64,000 nt of DNA. Origin: CAVZVW01 sp963778845. Lineage in GTDB: Bacteria; Actinomycetota; Actinomycetes; Actinomycetales; Kineosporiaceae. Location of the stretch: assembly GCA_963778845.1 (NCBI GenBank), contig CAVZVW010000009.1, forward strand, positions 310,001 through 374,000, given 5' to 3'. The notes beneath the pieces were generated by a model, which saw only the letters and a list, made by a program, of their open reading frames with translations, searched no databases and was not told the DNA's origin. Positions 35,687 through 44,164 of this stretch are shown here, one piece after another (the stretch's first letter is position 1; every line of letters begins with the position of its first letter). The translations under genes and the position numbers were made by a program.

Positions 35687-35887
35687 GGCTGCCTCACGCC
35701 CGTCCCGCCCTCGACTTCGAGCAGCCGCACCCGCCCCGATGCTCGCGGCTCTGCTCGTCTGCAGGATCATCCCACCAGATCCGAGGGCGCGACCGGGACC
35801 TTCTCAGCCCACACCGCGTGTCGCGACCCGCCTCCCCACCACGGCGAAGGCCGTAGGGGTCGCGATGTCCCAGGGCGCCCGGCTGCC

Positions 35888-35893
35888 TAGAGT
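35888..35893 (+). promoter_or_regulatory. -10 box TAGAGT, six bases before the sirtuin ATG (leaderless)
   Basis: TAGAGT is followed by exactly six bases and the ATG at 35900, with no ribosome-binding site. Confidence 0.6.
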
Positions 35894-35899
35894 GAGCCG

Positions 35900-36715
35900 A
35901 TGGGCGAGGCCGGGCGGACCGACGACGTCGCGGTGGTGCGCTCGTGGGTGGAGACCGCGCGCGCCGTCGTCGTTCTCACCGGCGCCGGCATCTCCACCGA
36001 CTCGGGGATCCCCGACTTCCGCGGCCCCCAGGGGCTGTGGACCCGCGACCCCTCCGCGCAGCGGCTGTTCGACCTCGAGTCCTACCGCCGGGACGTCGAG
36101 GTGCGCCGCAGGGCCTGGGCCACCCGGCTGGCGCACCCGGCCTGGTCTGCTCGGCCCAACGACGGCCATCGGGCACTCATCGACCTCGAGCGCGCGGGCC
36201 GGCTGCTCGCCGTCATCACGCAGAACATCGACGGCCTGCACCAGCGGGCCGGCCAGGACCCCGATCTGGTGCTGGAGATCCACGGCACGATCCACGAGGT
36301 CGCCTGCCTGTCGTGCCCGTGGCGAGGCCCGACCGCCCAGACCCTTGCCCGGGTCGAGGCGGGCGACCCCGACCCGGCGTGCCTGGTGTGCGGGGGAGTG
36401 CTCAAGACGGCGACGATCTCCTTCGGCCAGGCCCTCGACCCGCTCATGCTGCGCGAGTGCCGCCGAGCGGCGGCGGCGTGCGAGCTGTTCCTGGCGGTGG
36501 GGACGTCGCTGAGAGTGCACCCCGCAGCCTCGCTGGCGGTGGCCGCGGCCGAGGCCGGTGCGCGGCTCGTCGTGGTGAACGCCGAGCCCACACCGTATGA
36601 CGGCCGCGCGGACGCCTGCCTGCGCCAGCCGATCGGTGAGGTGCTACCACTCCTCGTCGCCGGGCTCAGCGCCGCGCGACCCGCGCGAGCCGGCCCGGGC
36701 GCGGGCGACCGGTGA
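35900..36715 (+). CDS. Sir2-family NAD-dependent protein deacylase
   Basis: Removes acyl groups from lysines using NAD. The 271-residue product has LTGAGISTDSGIPDFRG (about 26-42), TQNIDGLHQRAG (about 107-118), the catalytic histidine in EIHGTIHEV (about 128), two zinc CxxC pairs (CLSCP and CLVCGG), and GTSLRVHPAA (about 198). No Tyr/Arg sirtuin-5 motif is evident. Its 3' end overlaps the 3' end of the opposite SURF1 gene by 72 bases. Confidence 0.93.
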   Translation: MGEAGRTDDVAVVRSWVETARAVVVLTGAGISTDSGIPDFRGPQGLWTRDPSAQRLFDLESYRRDVEVRRRAWATRLAHPAWSARPNDGHRALIDLERAGRLLAVITQNIDGLHQRAGQDPDLVLEIHGTIHEVACLSCPWRGPTAQTLARVEAGDPDPACLVCGGVLKTATISFGQALDPLMLRECRRAAAACELFLAVGTSLRVHPAASLAVAAAEAGARLVVVNAEPTPYDGRADACLRQPIGEVLPLLVAGLSAARPARAGPGAGDR

Positions 36716-37501
36716 CTCCGGGGCGGGCAGGCCGTTCTCGGCTGCGATGCGTCGCTCAGCCTCGCGCAGTGCGTAGTACCCGAGCAGGAGGTAGGCCGTG
36801 AGGGCAAAGGCCCACCACTGGACGGCGTAGGCCAGGTGTGGCCCGAGGTCGTCGGCCGGGCGGGGGAGCAGCACGGGGGAGGTCGGCGGTGACGGCGTCT
36901 CCGCCGCCAGCACGCCGTACGCCCGGTAGACCGGTGCATCCAGGGCACCCGCGATCCGCGGAAGATCCATCCGCAGGGCCTGGCCGGGCGGGGGAACGCG
37001 TGCGGTCGGCGGCTCGCCGGGCCGCAGCCGTACGACGACGTTGACCGGTCCCGTGGGCGCCGCCGGAACGGTGTCCGGGTGGGCCCCGGTCTGGCCGTTG
37101 GGAATCCATCCGCGGTCCACGAGGAGCAGGGCGCCGTCGTCGAGCCGCAAGGGCACGAGCACCTCGTAGCCGTAGACGGCCGCGAGCACGCGGTTGCGCA
37201 CGAGCACGGTGCCGGCCACGTCGTAGGACCCCGAGGCTCGCACCTGACGCCACTGGTCCGCCGGTCGCAGGGACGCCGACGGCCCGGGGAGGAGGGCGTC
37301 CAGCGACACCGGGGCGGCTGCGTAGTTGGCGTGGAGCAGGTCGCGTCTTTCGACCTTGCCTTCGTGGCGGTGGAACTGCCAGCGACCCAGCAGGATGAAG
37401 AGCACGGACGCCGCGACCACGCCCACCAGGCCGAGCGCCCACGAACGCTCGCCGAACAGCCGTGCGGTGCGCCGCCATTCCAGGCTGCGCAGAAGGCTCA
37501 C
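36644..37501 (-). CDS. SURF1 family cytochrome oxidase assembly protein
   Basis: Membrane protein aiding heme insertion or assembly of cytochrome c oxidase. The 285-residue product has an N-terminal helix (about 22-40) followed by LGRWQFHRHEGK, the periplasmic SURF1 domain with DRGWIPNG (about 130), and a second helix near 225-243 (LAYAVQWWAFALTAYLL). The C-terminal 30 residues are Arg/Gly/Pro-rich and overlap the sirtuin gene in antisense. GTG 37501 overlaps the upstream gene stop as GTGA. It fits functionally with ctaA and ctaB elsewhere in the window. Confidence 0.9.
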   Translation of the reverse strand: MSLLRSLEWRRTARLFGERSWALGLVGVVAASVLFILLGRWQFHRHEGKVERRDLLHANYAAAPVSLDALLPGPSASLRPADQWRQVRASGSYDVAGTVLVRNRVLAAVYGYEVLVPLRLDDGALLLVDRGWIPNGQTGAHPDTVPAAPTGPVNVVVRLRPGEPPTARVPPPGQALRMDLPRIAGALDAPVYRAYGVLAAETPSPPTSPVLLPRPADDLGPHLAYAVQWWAFALTAYLLLGYYALREAERRIAAENGLPAPESPVARARAGSRGSRGAEPGDEEW

Positions 37502-37725
37502 ACCTCACCTGCGGGAACGGTCTCGCGCAGGAAGCCCCGGGTGCCGAGGAACGCCTCGAGGTGCTCGCGATGCGCCGGGCAGGCCAGCCAGGTCTTGCGG
37601 CGCTCCGGCGGGTGGAGGCGCGGGTTGTTCCAGAGCAACGCCCACTGCGCCTGGGCGCGGCACCCCCGGGCGCTGCAGGCCTTGCCCGGCAGCACCCGGT
37701 CTCCGGCACCCAGCACGTCCACCAC
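37498..37725 (-). CDS. small conserved Cys/His protein upstream of SURF1
   Basis: A 75-residue protein of unknown function with cysteines in KACSARGCRAQ (about 16 and 20) and LACPAHREHL (about 47), and the conserved-looking NNPRLHPPERRKTW between them; the spacing could bind a metal. GTG 37725 has GGGGGAG upstream. The frame stays open to 37923 but passes through a 15-bp tandem repeat, so I exclude that part. A GTGA overlap with SURF1 implies coupled translation and perhaps a role in oxidase assembly, which is inference. Confidence 0.7.
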   Translation of the reverse strand: MVDVLGAGDRVLPGKACSARGCRAQAQWALLWNNPRLHPPERRKTWLACPAHREHLEAFLGTRGFLRETVPAGEV

Positions 37726-37765
37726 CGTAGTCTCCCCCGGTGAGGGCGTCCGTGCCGCGATGAAC

Positions 37766-37825
37766 AGGTCCGGGTCGAGCAGGGTCCGGTCGAGCAGAGT
37801 CCGGTCGAGCAGGGTCCGGCTCAAA
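37766..37825. repeat. 15-bp tandem repeat, nearly four copies
   Basis: Units AGGTCCGGGTCGAGC, AGGGTCCGGTCGAGC, AGAGTCCGGTCGAGC and the partial AGGGTCCGGCTCAAA, ending about 40 bases upstream of the small Cys/His gene. It lies in the putative leader or promoter of the small-gene/SURF1 pair. Confidence 0.88.
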
Positions 37826-38004
37826 GGGGACGCCGGGCGGCCACGGGGGATGCCGCCCGGCGTCCGGGCGCGCGTCCCGACGGGGGATGCAGAACGCGCC
37901 CGGCCAGTATGGCACGAGTTCATGTCAGCGACATCTGCCGAACCGGCGGCACGACCACTCGCGCAACGGGTCCAGGCGACGCCCAGGCCGGGTCCAGTCG
38001 GACT

Positions 38005-38037
38005 TCAGGCGGGCCTCAGGCGGGCCTCAGGCGGCGG
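38005..38037. repeat. 11-bp tandem repeat, three copies, at the DUF3099 gene end
   Basis: TCAGGCGGGCC occurs twice in direct succession, followed by TCAGGCGGCGG. The third unit contains the stop codon of the DUF3099 gene (38027-38029 on the minus strand), so the array straddles the gene end. Confidence 0.75.
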
Positions 38038-38407
38038 CGTCCGGCGATGCTACGGGGCTGCTCTGCGGGCGATGTTCGGACCCCGAGGCATCGCCGTCAG
38101 CCGCGTGAGCCACGTCCGCGGGCAGCGCGGAGCGAGCCTGTGTGCGCGGAGGGACGGGCCGCAGCGACTCGCGCCGGGACCAGCCCGCGTTGGCCATCAC
38201 GACCGCGATGTAGGGCAGGACCGCAGCACAGGCGACGAACGTCCAGCGCAGGACACCGCCGGTGACGATGGCCAGGACGACGCACGCCGTCCGGATACCC
38301 ATGGACACGAGGTAGCGGTGGATCCGGGCATCGAGGTCGTCGGAATGCGGACGCCGGGCGGCCGTGATGCGGTGGACGTCCGGGGTTGCCGCGTGGGAGC
38401 GGCGCAC
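38027..38407 (-). CDS. DUF3099 domain membrane protein
   Basis: A 126-residue protein with two close hydrophobic helices (about 36-52 and 55-72, GIRTACVVLAIVTGGVLRW and FVACAAVLPYIAVVMA) after a charged N-terminus, the DUF3099 pattern, and a long hydrophilic tail. The function is unknown. GTG 38407 is supported by TACGGT exactly six bases upstream, indicating a leaderless message. Confidence 0.82.
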   Translation of the reverse strand: MRRSHAATPDVHRITAARRPHSDDLDARIHRYLVSMGIRTACVVLAIVTGGVLRWTFVACAAVLPYIAVVMANAGWSRRESLRPVPPRTQARSALPADVAHAADGDASGSEHRPQSSPVASPDAAA

Positions 38408-38413
38408 CCCCTC

Positions 38414-38419
38414 ACCGTA
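38414..38419 (-). promoter_or_regulatory. -10 box TACGGT, six bases before the DUF3099 GTG (leaderless)
   Basis: On the minus strand TACGGT-GAGGGG-GTG gives the standard leaderless spacing for the start at 38407. Confidence 0.55.
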
Positions 38420-38457
38420 GGCGACCTCGCGCGTGATCGCAGCCGGGCGCCGTCCGG

Positions 38458-39873
38458 TCACGACGCCTGCGACACGCTGGACATGTTGAAGCCCGTCACG
38501 TGCAACGCCGGCATGGCACACCGGGGGAAGTACTCGCCCCACTCCCGGCTCAGCGCCGGGCGGGTCTCCCCGACCGCCGACACCCGGCCGAGCAGGTCGA
38601 CCGGCGAGTCGTTGAACCGGAAGTTCGTGGTGACACCGGTCACCTCCCCGCCCTCCACGAGGTAGACCCCGTCGCGGGTCAGCCCCGTCAGCAGCAGGGT
38701 CATGGGGTCGACCTCGCGGATGTACCACAGGGAGGTGACGAGCAGGCCGCGCCCGACGCCGGCCGCGAGGTCCTCCACCCCGCCGGTGCCGCTCGGTGCA
38801 CTCAACCGGAGGTTGCCCACCGCCGGGGCCAGCGGCAGTCCCGTCAGCGCCGCGCTGTGCCGAGTCGTCGGCAGGGCCGCCAGCACGCCGGCGTCGAGCC
38901 AGGTCTGGGCCGGGCTGGCCAGGCCGTTGTCGAACACGGACGCGAAGTCCGAGCTGCCGGCCGTGACCACGTGGTCGGCACACGACAGTCGGTCGGCATG
39001 GGGGTCGCTGGACAATGTCAGCGGAAGGGTGGCCAGGCGCTCGCCCACGCGGGTACCGCCGGCTCGAGAGAAGACGGAGCGGCCCTCGTAGGCGTCACGG
39101 GCACCGGCGGACCAGTAGAGGTACACCATCAGGTCGGCCACCGCCTCGGCGGGCAGGACGACGTCGTAGTGGCCAGGGGCGACGTCGACCCGCCTCGCCT
39201 GCCACCCGAGCCGCGTGCGCACCTGCGCGTCGAGGTCGCCGACATCGACGTCGCGGAAGTCGCCCGTCACGCGGCTCACGTGCGTAGACCTGGACCGCTC
39301 GTGAGACTTGCCGGTGACCTCGATCGTGCCGTTGGGCTGTGCATGGCGATAGCGCACGCCCGACGTCGTGCCCAGCCACGTCGTGCTGAGCTCGTGAAGC
39401 GCGAAGCCGAAGGACTCCCGGCCCTCCCCGCGCGACCGAGCGAGCACCTCGCCGAGCTGCTCGGCGGTGCCGGCGAAGACCGAGGGCCCGGTCTCCTCGG
39501 CGTCGTCCTCCCAGTCGAGGGCGGCGTCCCCCGGCGGCAACGGGGCCGCGTCCTCCGCCGCCGCACCCGTGGCGGCGAGCGCGCAGGCCTGCTCGACCAC
39601 CGCGGCAATGCCGTCCAGACCGACCCCGCGCCGGGTCACGGCCCCCATGGCTGTGCCGCCGGCGACCGGGGCCGCGACCGCCACCGTCACGGTGCGCCCG
39701 CTCGACACTCCGTTGGTGGTCAGCCCGTTCAGTGCCCACCGCAGGTTGACGGCGGAGGACTCCTCAACCATCACCGCGCACTCGCGACCGCCGGCAAGAC
39801 GGAGGGCGACCTCCACGACGTCCTGCGGACGGTCTGCCGCGGTGGGGGGCACCGCGGAGGACGCCGGGCTCAC
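38458..39873 (-). CDS. TldD/PmbA family metallopeptidase partner (PmbA/TldE-like)
   Basis: One half of a TldD-TldE type protease pair that trims small modified peptides or leader sequences. The 471-residue product has the family N-terminal domain and C-terminal beta-rich domain with the conserved GVGRGLLVTSLWYIREVDP near 400, but it lacks the HExxxH metal motif, as TldE/PmbA subunits do. GTG 39873 overlaps the tldD stop as GTGA. It is the third gene of the quinone oxidoreductase-tldD-pmbA series. Confidence 0.88.
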   Translation of the reverse strand: MSPASSAVPPTAADRPQDVVEVALRLAGGRECAVMVEESSAVNLRWALNGLTTNGVSSGRTVTVAVAAPVAGGTAMGAVTRRGVGLDGIAAVVEQACALAATGAAAEDAAPLPPGDAALDWEDDAEETGPSVFAGTAEQLGEVLARSRGEGRESFGFALHELSTTWLGTTSGVRYRHAQPNGTIEVTGKSHERSRSTHVSRVTGDFRDVDVGDLDAQVRTRLGWQARRVDVAPGHYDVVLPAEAVADLMVYLYWSAGARDAYEGRSVFSRAGGTRVGERLATLPLTLSSDPHADRLSCADHVVTAGSSDFASVFDNGLASPAQTWLDAGVLAALPTTRHSAALTGLPLAPAVGNLRLSAPSGTGGVEDLAAGVGRGLLVTSLWYIREVDPMTLLLTGLTRDGVYLVEGGEVTGVTTNFRFNDSPVDLLGRVSAVGETRPALSREWGEYFPRCAMPALHVTGFNMSSVSQAS

Positions 39874-41420
39874 CGGCGACCTGCCTCGTGCCGGGCGTTC
39901 AGCACGCTCACCCCGGTGAACAGCGCGACGGGGCAGCCGTGGCTGACCCACGCTGACTGCCCGGGTTGGGCCTTGCCGCAGTTGTCCGCCCCACCGAGCA
40001 CGTAGGTCTGCGGCCCCCCCAACGCCGCCAGGGACGCCCAGAACTGCGGGGTCGAACCCTGGTAGGCGGCGTCGTTGACCTGTCCGGCGATCCGGCCGTT
40101 CTCGATGACGTAGAAGCGTTGGGCGGTGAACTGGAAGTTGTACCGCTGCATGTCGATCGACCAGGACTTGTCACCGACCACGTAGAGCCCGCGTCCCACC
40201 CCGGCGATCAGCTCCTCAGTGCTCGGCCCGAGCGAGGCGGGCTGCAGGCTCACGTTCGCCATGCGCTGCACCGGCACGCTCGCCGCCGAGTCGGCGTAGG
40301 CACATCCGTTGGACCGCTCGAAACCGCAGAGCCGGGCCATTGCGCGGTCGAGCTGGAAGCCGACGAGGACCCCCTCGCGGATGAGGTCCCAGCTGCCGGC
40401 CGCGACGCCGTCGTCGTCGTAGCCGACCGTGGAGCAGCCGTGCTCGGCGGTGCGGTCGCCCGTGACGTTCATGAGCCCGCTGCCGTAGCGCAGGGTGCCG
40501 AGCTGGGGGAATGTCGCGAACGAGGTCCCGGCGTAGGCGGCCTCATAGCCCAGCGCTCGGTCGAGCTCCGTGGCGTGGCCGACCGACTCGTGGATCGTGA
40601 GCCAGAGGTTGCTGGGGTCGATGACCAGGTCGTAGGTGCCCGGCTCGACGCTGGGCGCGCCGACCTTGGCCGCCAGGTGCCCGGGCAGCTCGGCGAGCTC
40701 GGAGTCGGCGTCCCACCCGACGCCGCGCAGGTACTCCCACCCCGCAGCGGTCGGCGGGGCGAGGGTGCGCATGGTCTGCATGTCGGAGCCACCCGTCCCG
40801 ACCGCCACGACGGTCAGCTCGGGGCGGACCCGCACGCGCTGCTGGAGGATGCTCGTGCCTGCGAGGTCGGCGTAGAGCTTCTGCTCCTTCACCAGGGACA
40901 CCGACGCGTCCACGTGGTCGACGCCGGGGGAGCCCAGCAGCCGCGCCGACCACTCCTGCAGCTGCTGCGCCCGCTCGGCCGAGGGCACCTCGAAGGGGTC
41001 CACGTCGTAGGCGGAGACCCACTCGACACCGGCGTGCACGGGCTCGTCGGCCAGCTCCACCGCCTGCGAGACCAGGGGGCGGCAGACCCGCGCGAGCTCG
41101 ACCGCACGACGGGCCGCATCGGCTGCTGCCGAGGGCGTCAGCTCGGTCGTGGCAGCGAAGCCCCACACGCCGTCGAGAACCACGCGCACCCCGAGGCCGC
41201 AGTCCTCGCGGTCACCGGCCGCCGCCTGGCGCGTGTCGCGCAGCCTCACGTGGGCCCGCCGCATCCGCTGCACACGAACGTCGGCGTGCGATGCGCCCAG
41301 GTCGCGCGCAGCCTGCAGCCCCGCATCGGCCAGGGCGGTGAGCGGGAGGTCACGGAACTCGGCATCGACTCGCCGTCGCGTCCCGGCGCAGGGGCTCGGG
41401 CCCCCTCCCGCGCCGTTCAC
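39870..41420 (-). CDS. tldD: TldD family metallopeptidase
   Basis: Catalytic half of the TldD/TldE protease. The 516-residue product carries the zinc motif in LTIHESVGHATELD near residue 277 and the downstream metal-ligand cysteine region SNGCAYADSAA. GTG 41420 overlaps the upstream oxidoreductase stop as GTGA. In other bacteria this pair acts in CcdA antitoxin turnover and in maturation of RiPPs such as microcin B17, but I see no peptide precursor gene beside it here, so a housekeeping role is more likely. Confidence 0.92.
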   Translation of the reverse strand: MNGAGGGPSPCAGTRRRVDAEFRDLPLTALADAGLQAARDLGASHADVRVQRMRRAHVRLRDTRQAAAGDREDCGLGVRVVLDGVWGFAATTELTPSAAADAARRAVELARVCRPLVSQAVELADEPVHAGVEWVSAYDVDPFEVPSAERAQQLQEWSARLLGSPGVDHVDASVSLVKEQKLYADLAGTSILQQRVRVRPELTVVAVGTGGSDMQTMRTLAPPTAAGWEYLRGVGWDADSELAELPGHLAAKVGAPSVEPGTYDLVIDPSNLWLTIHESVGHATELDRALGYEAAYAGTSFATFPQLGTLRYGSGLMNVTGDRTAEHGCSTVGYDDDGVAAGSWDLIREGVLVGFQLDRAMARLCGFERSNGCAYADSAASVPVQRMANVSLQPASLGPSTEELIAGVGRGLYVVGDKSWSIDMQRYNFQFTAQRFYVIENGRIAGQVNDAAYQGSTPQFWASLAALGGPQTYVLGGADNCGKAQPGQSAWVSHGCPVALFTGVSVLNARHEAGRR

Positions 41421-42403
41421 GGCGCGGGCCGAACGGCCAGCACCAGCTTGCCGATGCTGCGCCGGGCCAGCAGGTCCTCGTGGGCGGCCCGGGCCTGGTC
41501 GAGGGGGTAGGTCCCGCCGACGACCGGAGCCAGGCGACCGGCCCGGACCATCGACACCAGCTCGTCCATCGCCGGCGACAGGCCCTGCGGGCCGAGCATC
41601 GCGTGCACCAGCCAGAAACCGACGACGGCCCGCGACGTCGCGATCAGGGCACCTGGGTCCACGCGTCGTGGCGGGGTGCGCGACGCCATGCCGAAGGTCA
41701 CCAACCGGCCCAGAGGTGCCAGCGCCGCGAGCGAGCCGTCGAAGACCACGCCGCCGGTCATCTCGAGGACGACGTCGACGTCACGGCCGCCGTTGGCGCC
41801 GCGGAGCACATCGCGCACGGTCTCGGCGCTCTCGGCTGCCGACACGTTGACCGCGACGTCGGCGCCGAGCTCCACGGCGAGCGACCGCTTGTCGGCCGTC
41901 GAGGCGGTGGCGATCACGCGGCCCGCGCCCCACTGCTTGGCCAGCTGTACGGCCAGGCTGCCGACGCCTCCAGCCGCGGCGTGCACGACCACGCTCTCGC
42001 CGGGGACCAGGTGCGCGCACGTGCGCAACAGGTGCCAGGCCGTCGTCCCCTGAAGCACCAGGGACAACGCCTGGCCGTCGCTGAGCGCCTCGCCCACGGG
42101 GAAGGACGTGCTCGGGTGCGCGAGCGCCTGCTCCGCGTAGCCACCACCCCCACCCAGCAGAGCGACGACACGCTGCCCGTCCCGGTCCCCGCCGCGTACG
42201 TGCCCCACGACCTCGGCACCGGGGACCATCGGCAGGGACTGGGGTGCCAGGTAGGAGTCCTCGGTCTGGTGGGTGTCGGCGTAGTTCACCCCCGCCGAGT
42301 CGACGTCGACGAGCAGGCGGTCCTCGCGGGCGGCGGGCGGGTCGAGGTCGACGGCCTCCAGCACCTCGGGGCCGCCGAACCGGGTGATCTGGACGGCTCG
42401 CAC
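41417..42403 (-). CDS. quinone oxidoreductase-like zinc-type alcohol dehydrogenase superfamily protein
   Basis: A 328-residue MDR-family NADPH oxidoreductase. It has AVQITRFGGPEVLE at the N-terminus, AGVNYADTHQTEDSY (about 39), VVHAAAGGVGSLAVQLAKQWG (about 135-155, the NADPH motif), and no zinc-binding cysteine cluster, as in quinone reductases. GTG 42403 has TAGCGT seven bases upstream. It is the first gene of the operon with tldD and pmbA, and divergent from fabG. Confidence 0.88.
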   Translation of the reverse strand: MRAVQITRFGGPEVLEAVDLDPPAAREDRLLVDVDSAGVNYADTHQTEDSYLAPQSLPMVPGAEVVGHVRGGDRDGQRVVALLGGGGGYAEQALAHPSTSFPVGEALSDGQALSLVLQGTTAWHLLRTCAHLVPGESVVVHAAAGGVGSLAVQLAKQWGAGRVIATASTADKRSLAVELGADVAVNVSAAESAETVRDVLRGANGGRDVDVVLEMTGGVVFDGSLAALAPLGRLVTFGMASRTPPRRVDPGALIATSRAVVGFWLVHAMLGPQGLSPAMDELVSMVRAGRLAPVVGGTYPLDQARAAHEDLLARRSIGKLVLAVRPAP

Positions 42404-42410
42404 GGTCGGC

Positions 42411-42416
42411 ACGCTA
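42411..42416 (-). promoter_or_regulatory. -10 box TAGCGT before the quinone oxidoreductase gene
   Basis: On the minus strand TAGCGT is followed by seven bases and the GTG at 42403; a leaderless start is likely. An alternative GTG at 42412 overlaps the box and is therefore less likely. Confidence 0.5.
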
Positions 42417-42429
42417 CCGCGACCGCCCG

Positions 42430-42459
42430 TTGGGGCGAACCGGGCCAGTCGGCTAGGTT
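42430..42459 (+). promoter_or_regulatory. candidate fabG promoter, TTGGGG-N18-TAGGTT
   Basis: TTGGGG (42430-42435) and TAGGTT (42454-42459) are 18 bases apart. Transcription from here would give fabG a leader of about 150 bases that includes the whole 12-bp repeat array. Confidence 0.45.
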
Positions 42460-42495
42460 GCCGTGGCATTGGTCGCACGCAACCCGCGGTCAGGA

Positions 42496-42567
42496 AGACA
42501 GTCGGGCAGACGGTCGGGCAGACGGTCGGGCAGACGGTCGGGCAGACGGTCGGGCAGACGGTCGGGA
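42496..42567. repeat. 12-bp tandem repeat, six copies, in the fabG leader
   Basis: Six direct units of AGACGGTCGGGC; the first has one change and the last ends in A. They are followed by two related ATGCGGTCGGGG units. The array ends about 50 bases before the fabG ATG. Because 12 is a multiple of three, all three frames stay open through it, but no start codon with a ribosome-binding site precedes it in the fabG frame. Confidence 0.93.
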
Positions 42568-42617
42568 TGCGGTCGGGGATGCGGTCGGCGAGAGGGACAG
42601 GGAGAGGACGGGCAGCG

Positions 42618-43322
42618 ATGGCACGCAGCGTGCTGGTCACTGGCGGCAACCGCGGTATCGGCCTGGCTGTCGCGACGGCGCTGGCGGCCGACGGCGACGC
42701 CGTGGCCGTGACCTACCGCTCGGGAGAGCCGCCCGCCGGCTTCTTCGGCGTGCGCTGCGACGTCACCGACACCGCGTCGGTCGACGCCGCCTTCACGCAG
42801 GTCGAGCAGCAGCAGGGGCCGGTCGAGGTGCTCATCGCCAACGCCGGGGTCACGCGAGACACGCTGCTCATGCGCATGACCGACGAGGACTTCGGCTCCG
42901 TCCTGGACACCAACCTCGTCGGAGCCTTCCGCTGCATGCGTCGCGCGTCCAAGGGGATGATCCGGCTGCGCCGGGGGCGCATCGTGCTGATCTCCAGCGT
43001 GGTGGGCCTGTACGGCTCGCCCGGCCAGGCGAACTATGCGGCAAGCAAGGCCGGGCTGGTCGGGCTCGCCCGCTCGGTGACGCGCGAGCTCGGCGGCCGC
43101 GGGATCACCGTCAACGTGGTGGCCCCCGGGTTCATCGAGACCGACATGACCGCGGGGCTCACGCCGGAGACCCGCGAGGGCTACGTGAGGGCCATTCCCG
43201 CGGGCCGGATGGCCGCCCCCGAGGAGGTCGCCGCAGCCGTGCGCTTCCTGGCCTCGGACGCCGCCGCCTACATCAGCGGGGCCGTGCTCCCCGTCGACGG
43301 CGGCATGGGGATGGGGCACTGA
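42618..43322 (+). CDS. fabG: 3-oxoacyl-ACP reductase FabG (MabA-like)
   Basis: NADPH-dependent reductase of fatty acid elongation. The 234-residue product has VTGGNRGIGLAVATAL (about 7), IANAGVTRDTLLMRM (about 76), SSVVGLYGSPGQANYAASKAG with the Ser-Tyr-Lys triad, and SGAVLPVDGGMGMGH at the C-terminus. ATG 42618 follows GGAGAGGA. It precedes fabI by 83 bases, the mabA-inhA arrangement of mycobacteria and other actinomycetes, so the two act in one elongation cycle. Confidence 0.94.
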   Translation: MARSVLVTGGNRGIGLAVATALAADGDAVAVTYRSGEPPAGFFGVRCDVTDTASVDAAFTQVEQQQGPVEVLIANAGVTRDTLLMRMTDEDFGSVLDTNLVGAFRCMRRASKGMIRLRRGRIVLISSVVGLYGSPGQANYAASKAGLVGLARSVTRELGGRGITVNVVAPGFIETDMTAGLTPETREGYVRAIPAGRMAAPEEVAAAVRFLASDAAAYISGAVLPVDGGMGMGH

Positions 43323-43405
43323 CGACGCGCCGGGCGCGTACCTGGCAGGATCACCGCAGGTGAGTTGCCCCAGGCGGTGGGCCAGGGGAGTGGAGAGGGA
43401 CGGAC

Positions 43406-44164
43406 ATGGGTCTGCTCGAGGGCAAGCGGCTGCTGGTGACCGGGGTCCTGACGGACTCCTCGATCGCCTACCACGTGGCCAAGCTGGCCCAGGAGGAGGG
43501 CGGCACCGTGGTGCTCACCTCCTTCGGCCGGCAGATGAAGATCACCCAGGCGATCGCCCGGCGCCTGCCGCAGACCCCGCCCGTGGTCGAGCTCGACGTC
43601 ACGAACGCCGAGGACCTCGATGCCCTGGCCGCTCGGGTCCGCGAGCACGTCGACGGCCTCGACGGTGTCGTGCACTCGATCGGGTTCGCCCCGCTGGGAG
43701 CCTTCGACTTCCTCGAGGCCACGTGGGACGACGTCAGCGTGGCCGTCCACGTCTCGGCCTACTCGCTGAAGGCGCTCGCGATGGCGGCTCTGCCTCTCAT
43801 GTCGGCCGGCAGCGGCGTCGTCGGCCTGACGTTCGACGCCCAGAAGGCCTGGCCGGCGTATGACTGGATGGGGGTGGCGAAGGCGGCATTCGAGGCGACG
43901 TCGCGCTACCTGGCGCGGGACCTGGGCCCGAAGGGCGTGCGGGTGAACCTGGTGGCTGCGGGGCCGATCCGCACCACCGCCGCGAAGTCGATCCCGGGGT
44001 TCCGGGTGTTCGAGGAGGCCTGGCACGACAAGGCGCCGCTCGGCTGGGACATCGAGGACCCCGAGCCGACCGCCAGGGCCTGTGCGGCGCTGCTGTCGGA
44101 CTGGTTCCCGGCGACGACGGCGGAGATCGTCCACGTCGACGGCGGCTTCCACGCGATGGGTTGA
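43406..44164 (+). CDS. fabI: enoyl-ACP reductase FabI (InhA-like)
   Basis: NADH-dependent last step of the fatty acid elongation cycle, the isoniazid/triclosan target family. The 252-residue product has LLVTGVLTDSSIAYHVAK (about 9-26), HSIGFAPLG (about 91), and the catalytic YDWMGVAKAA with Tyr near 152 and Lys near 159; AGPIRTTAAKSIPGF follows. GAGAGGGACGGAC precedes the ATG. The stop overlaps the sixA start as TTGA. Confidence 0.95.
   Translation: MGLLEGKRLLVTGVLTDSSIAYHVAKLAQEEGGTVVLTSFGRQMKITQAIARRLPQTPPVVELDVTNAEDLDALAARVREHVDGLDGVVHSIGFAPLGAFDFLEATWDDVSVAVHVSAYSLKALAMAALPLMSAGSGVVGLTFDAQKAWPAYDWMGVAKAAFEATSRYLARDLGPKGVRVNLVAAGPIRTTAAKSIPGFRVFEEAWHDKAPLGWDIEDPEPTARACAALLSDWFPATTAEIVHVDGGFHAMG

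Noticed and set aside
39870..41420. RiPP maturation locus around the TldD/PmbA pair
   Set aside because: No short precursor peptide, cyclodehydratase, radical SAM or other RiPP enzyme lies nearby.
42384..42617. N-terminal extension of FabG through the 12-bp repeat (VGQT repeats)
   Set aside because: It would need an upstream start overlapping the divergent gene promoter, has no ribosome-binding site, and the conserved FabG N-terminus begins at 42618.
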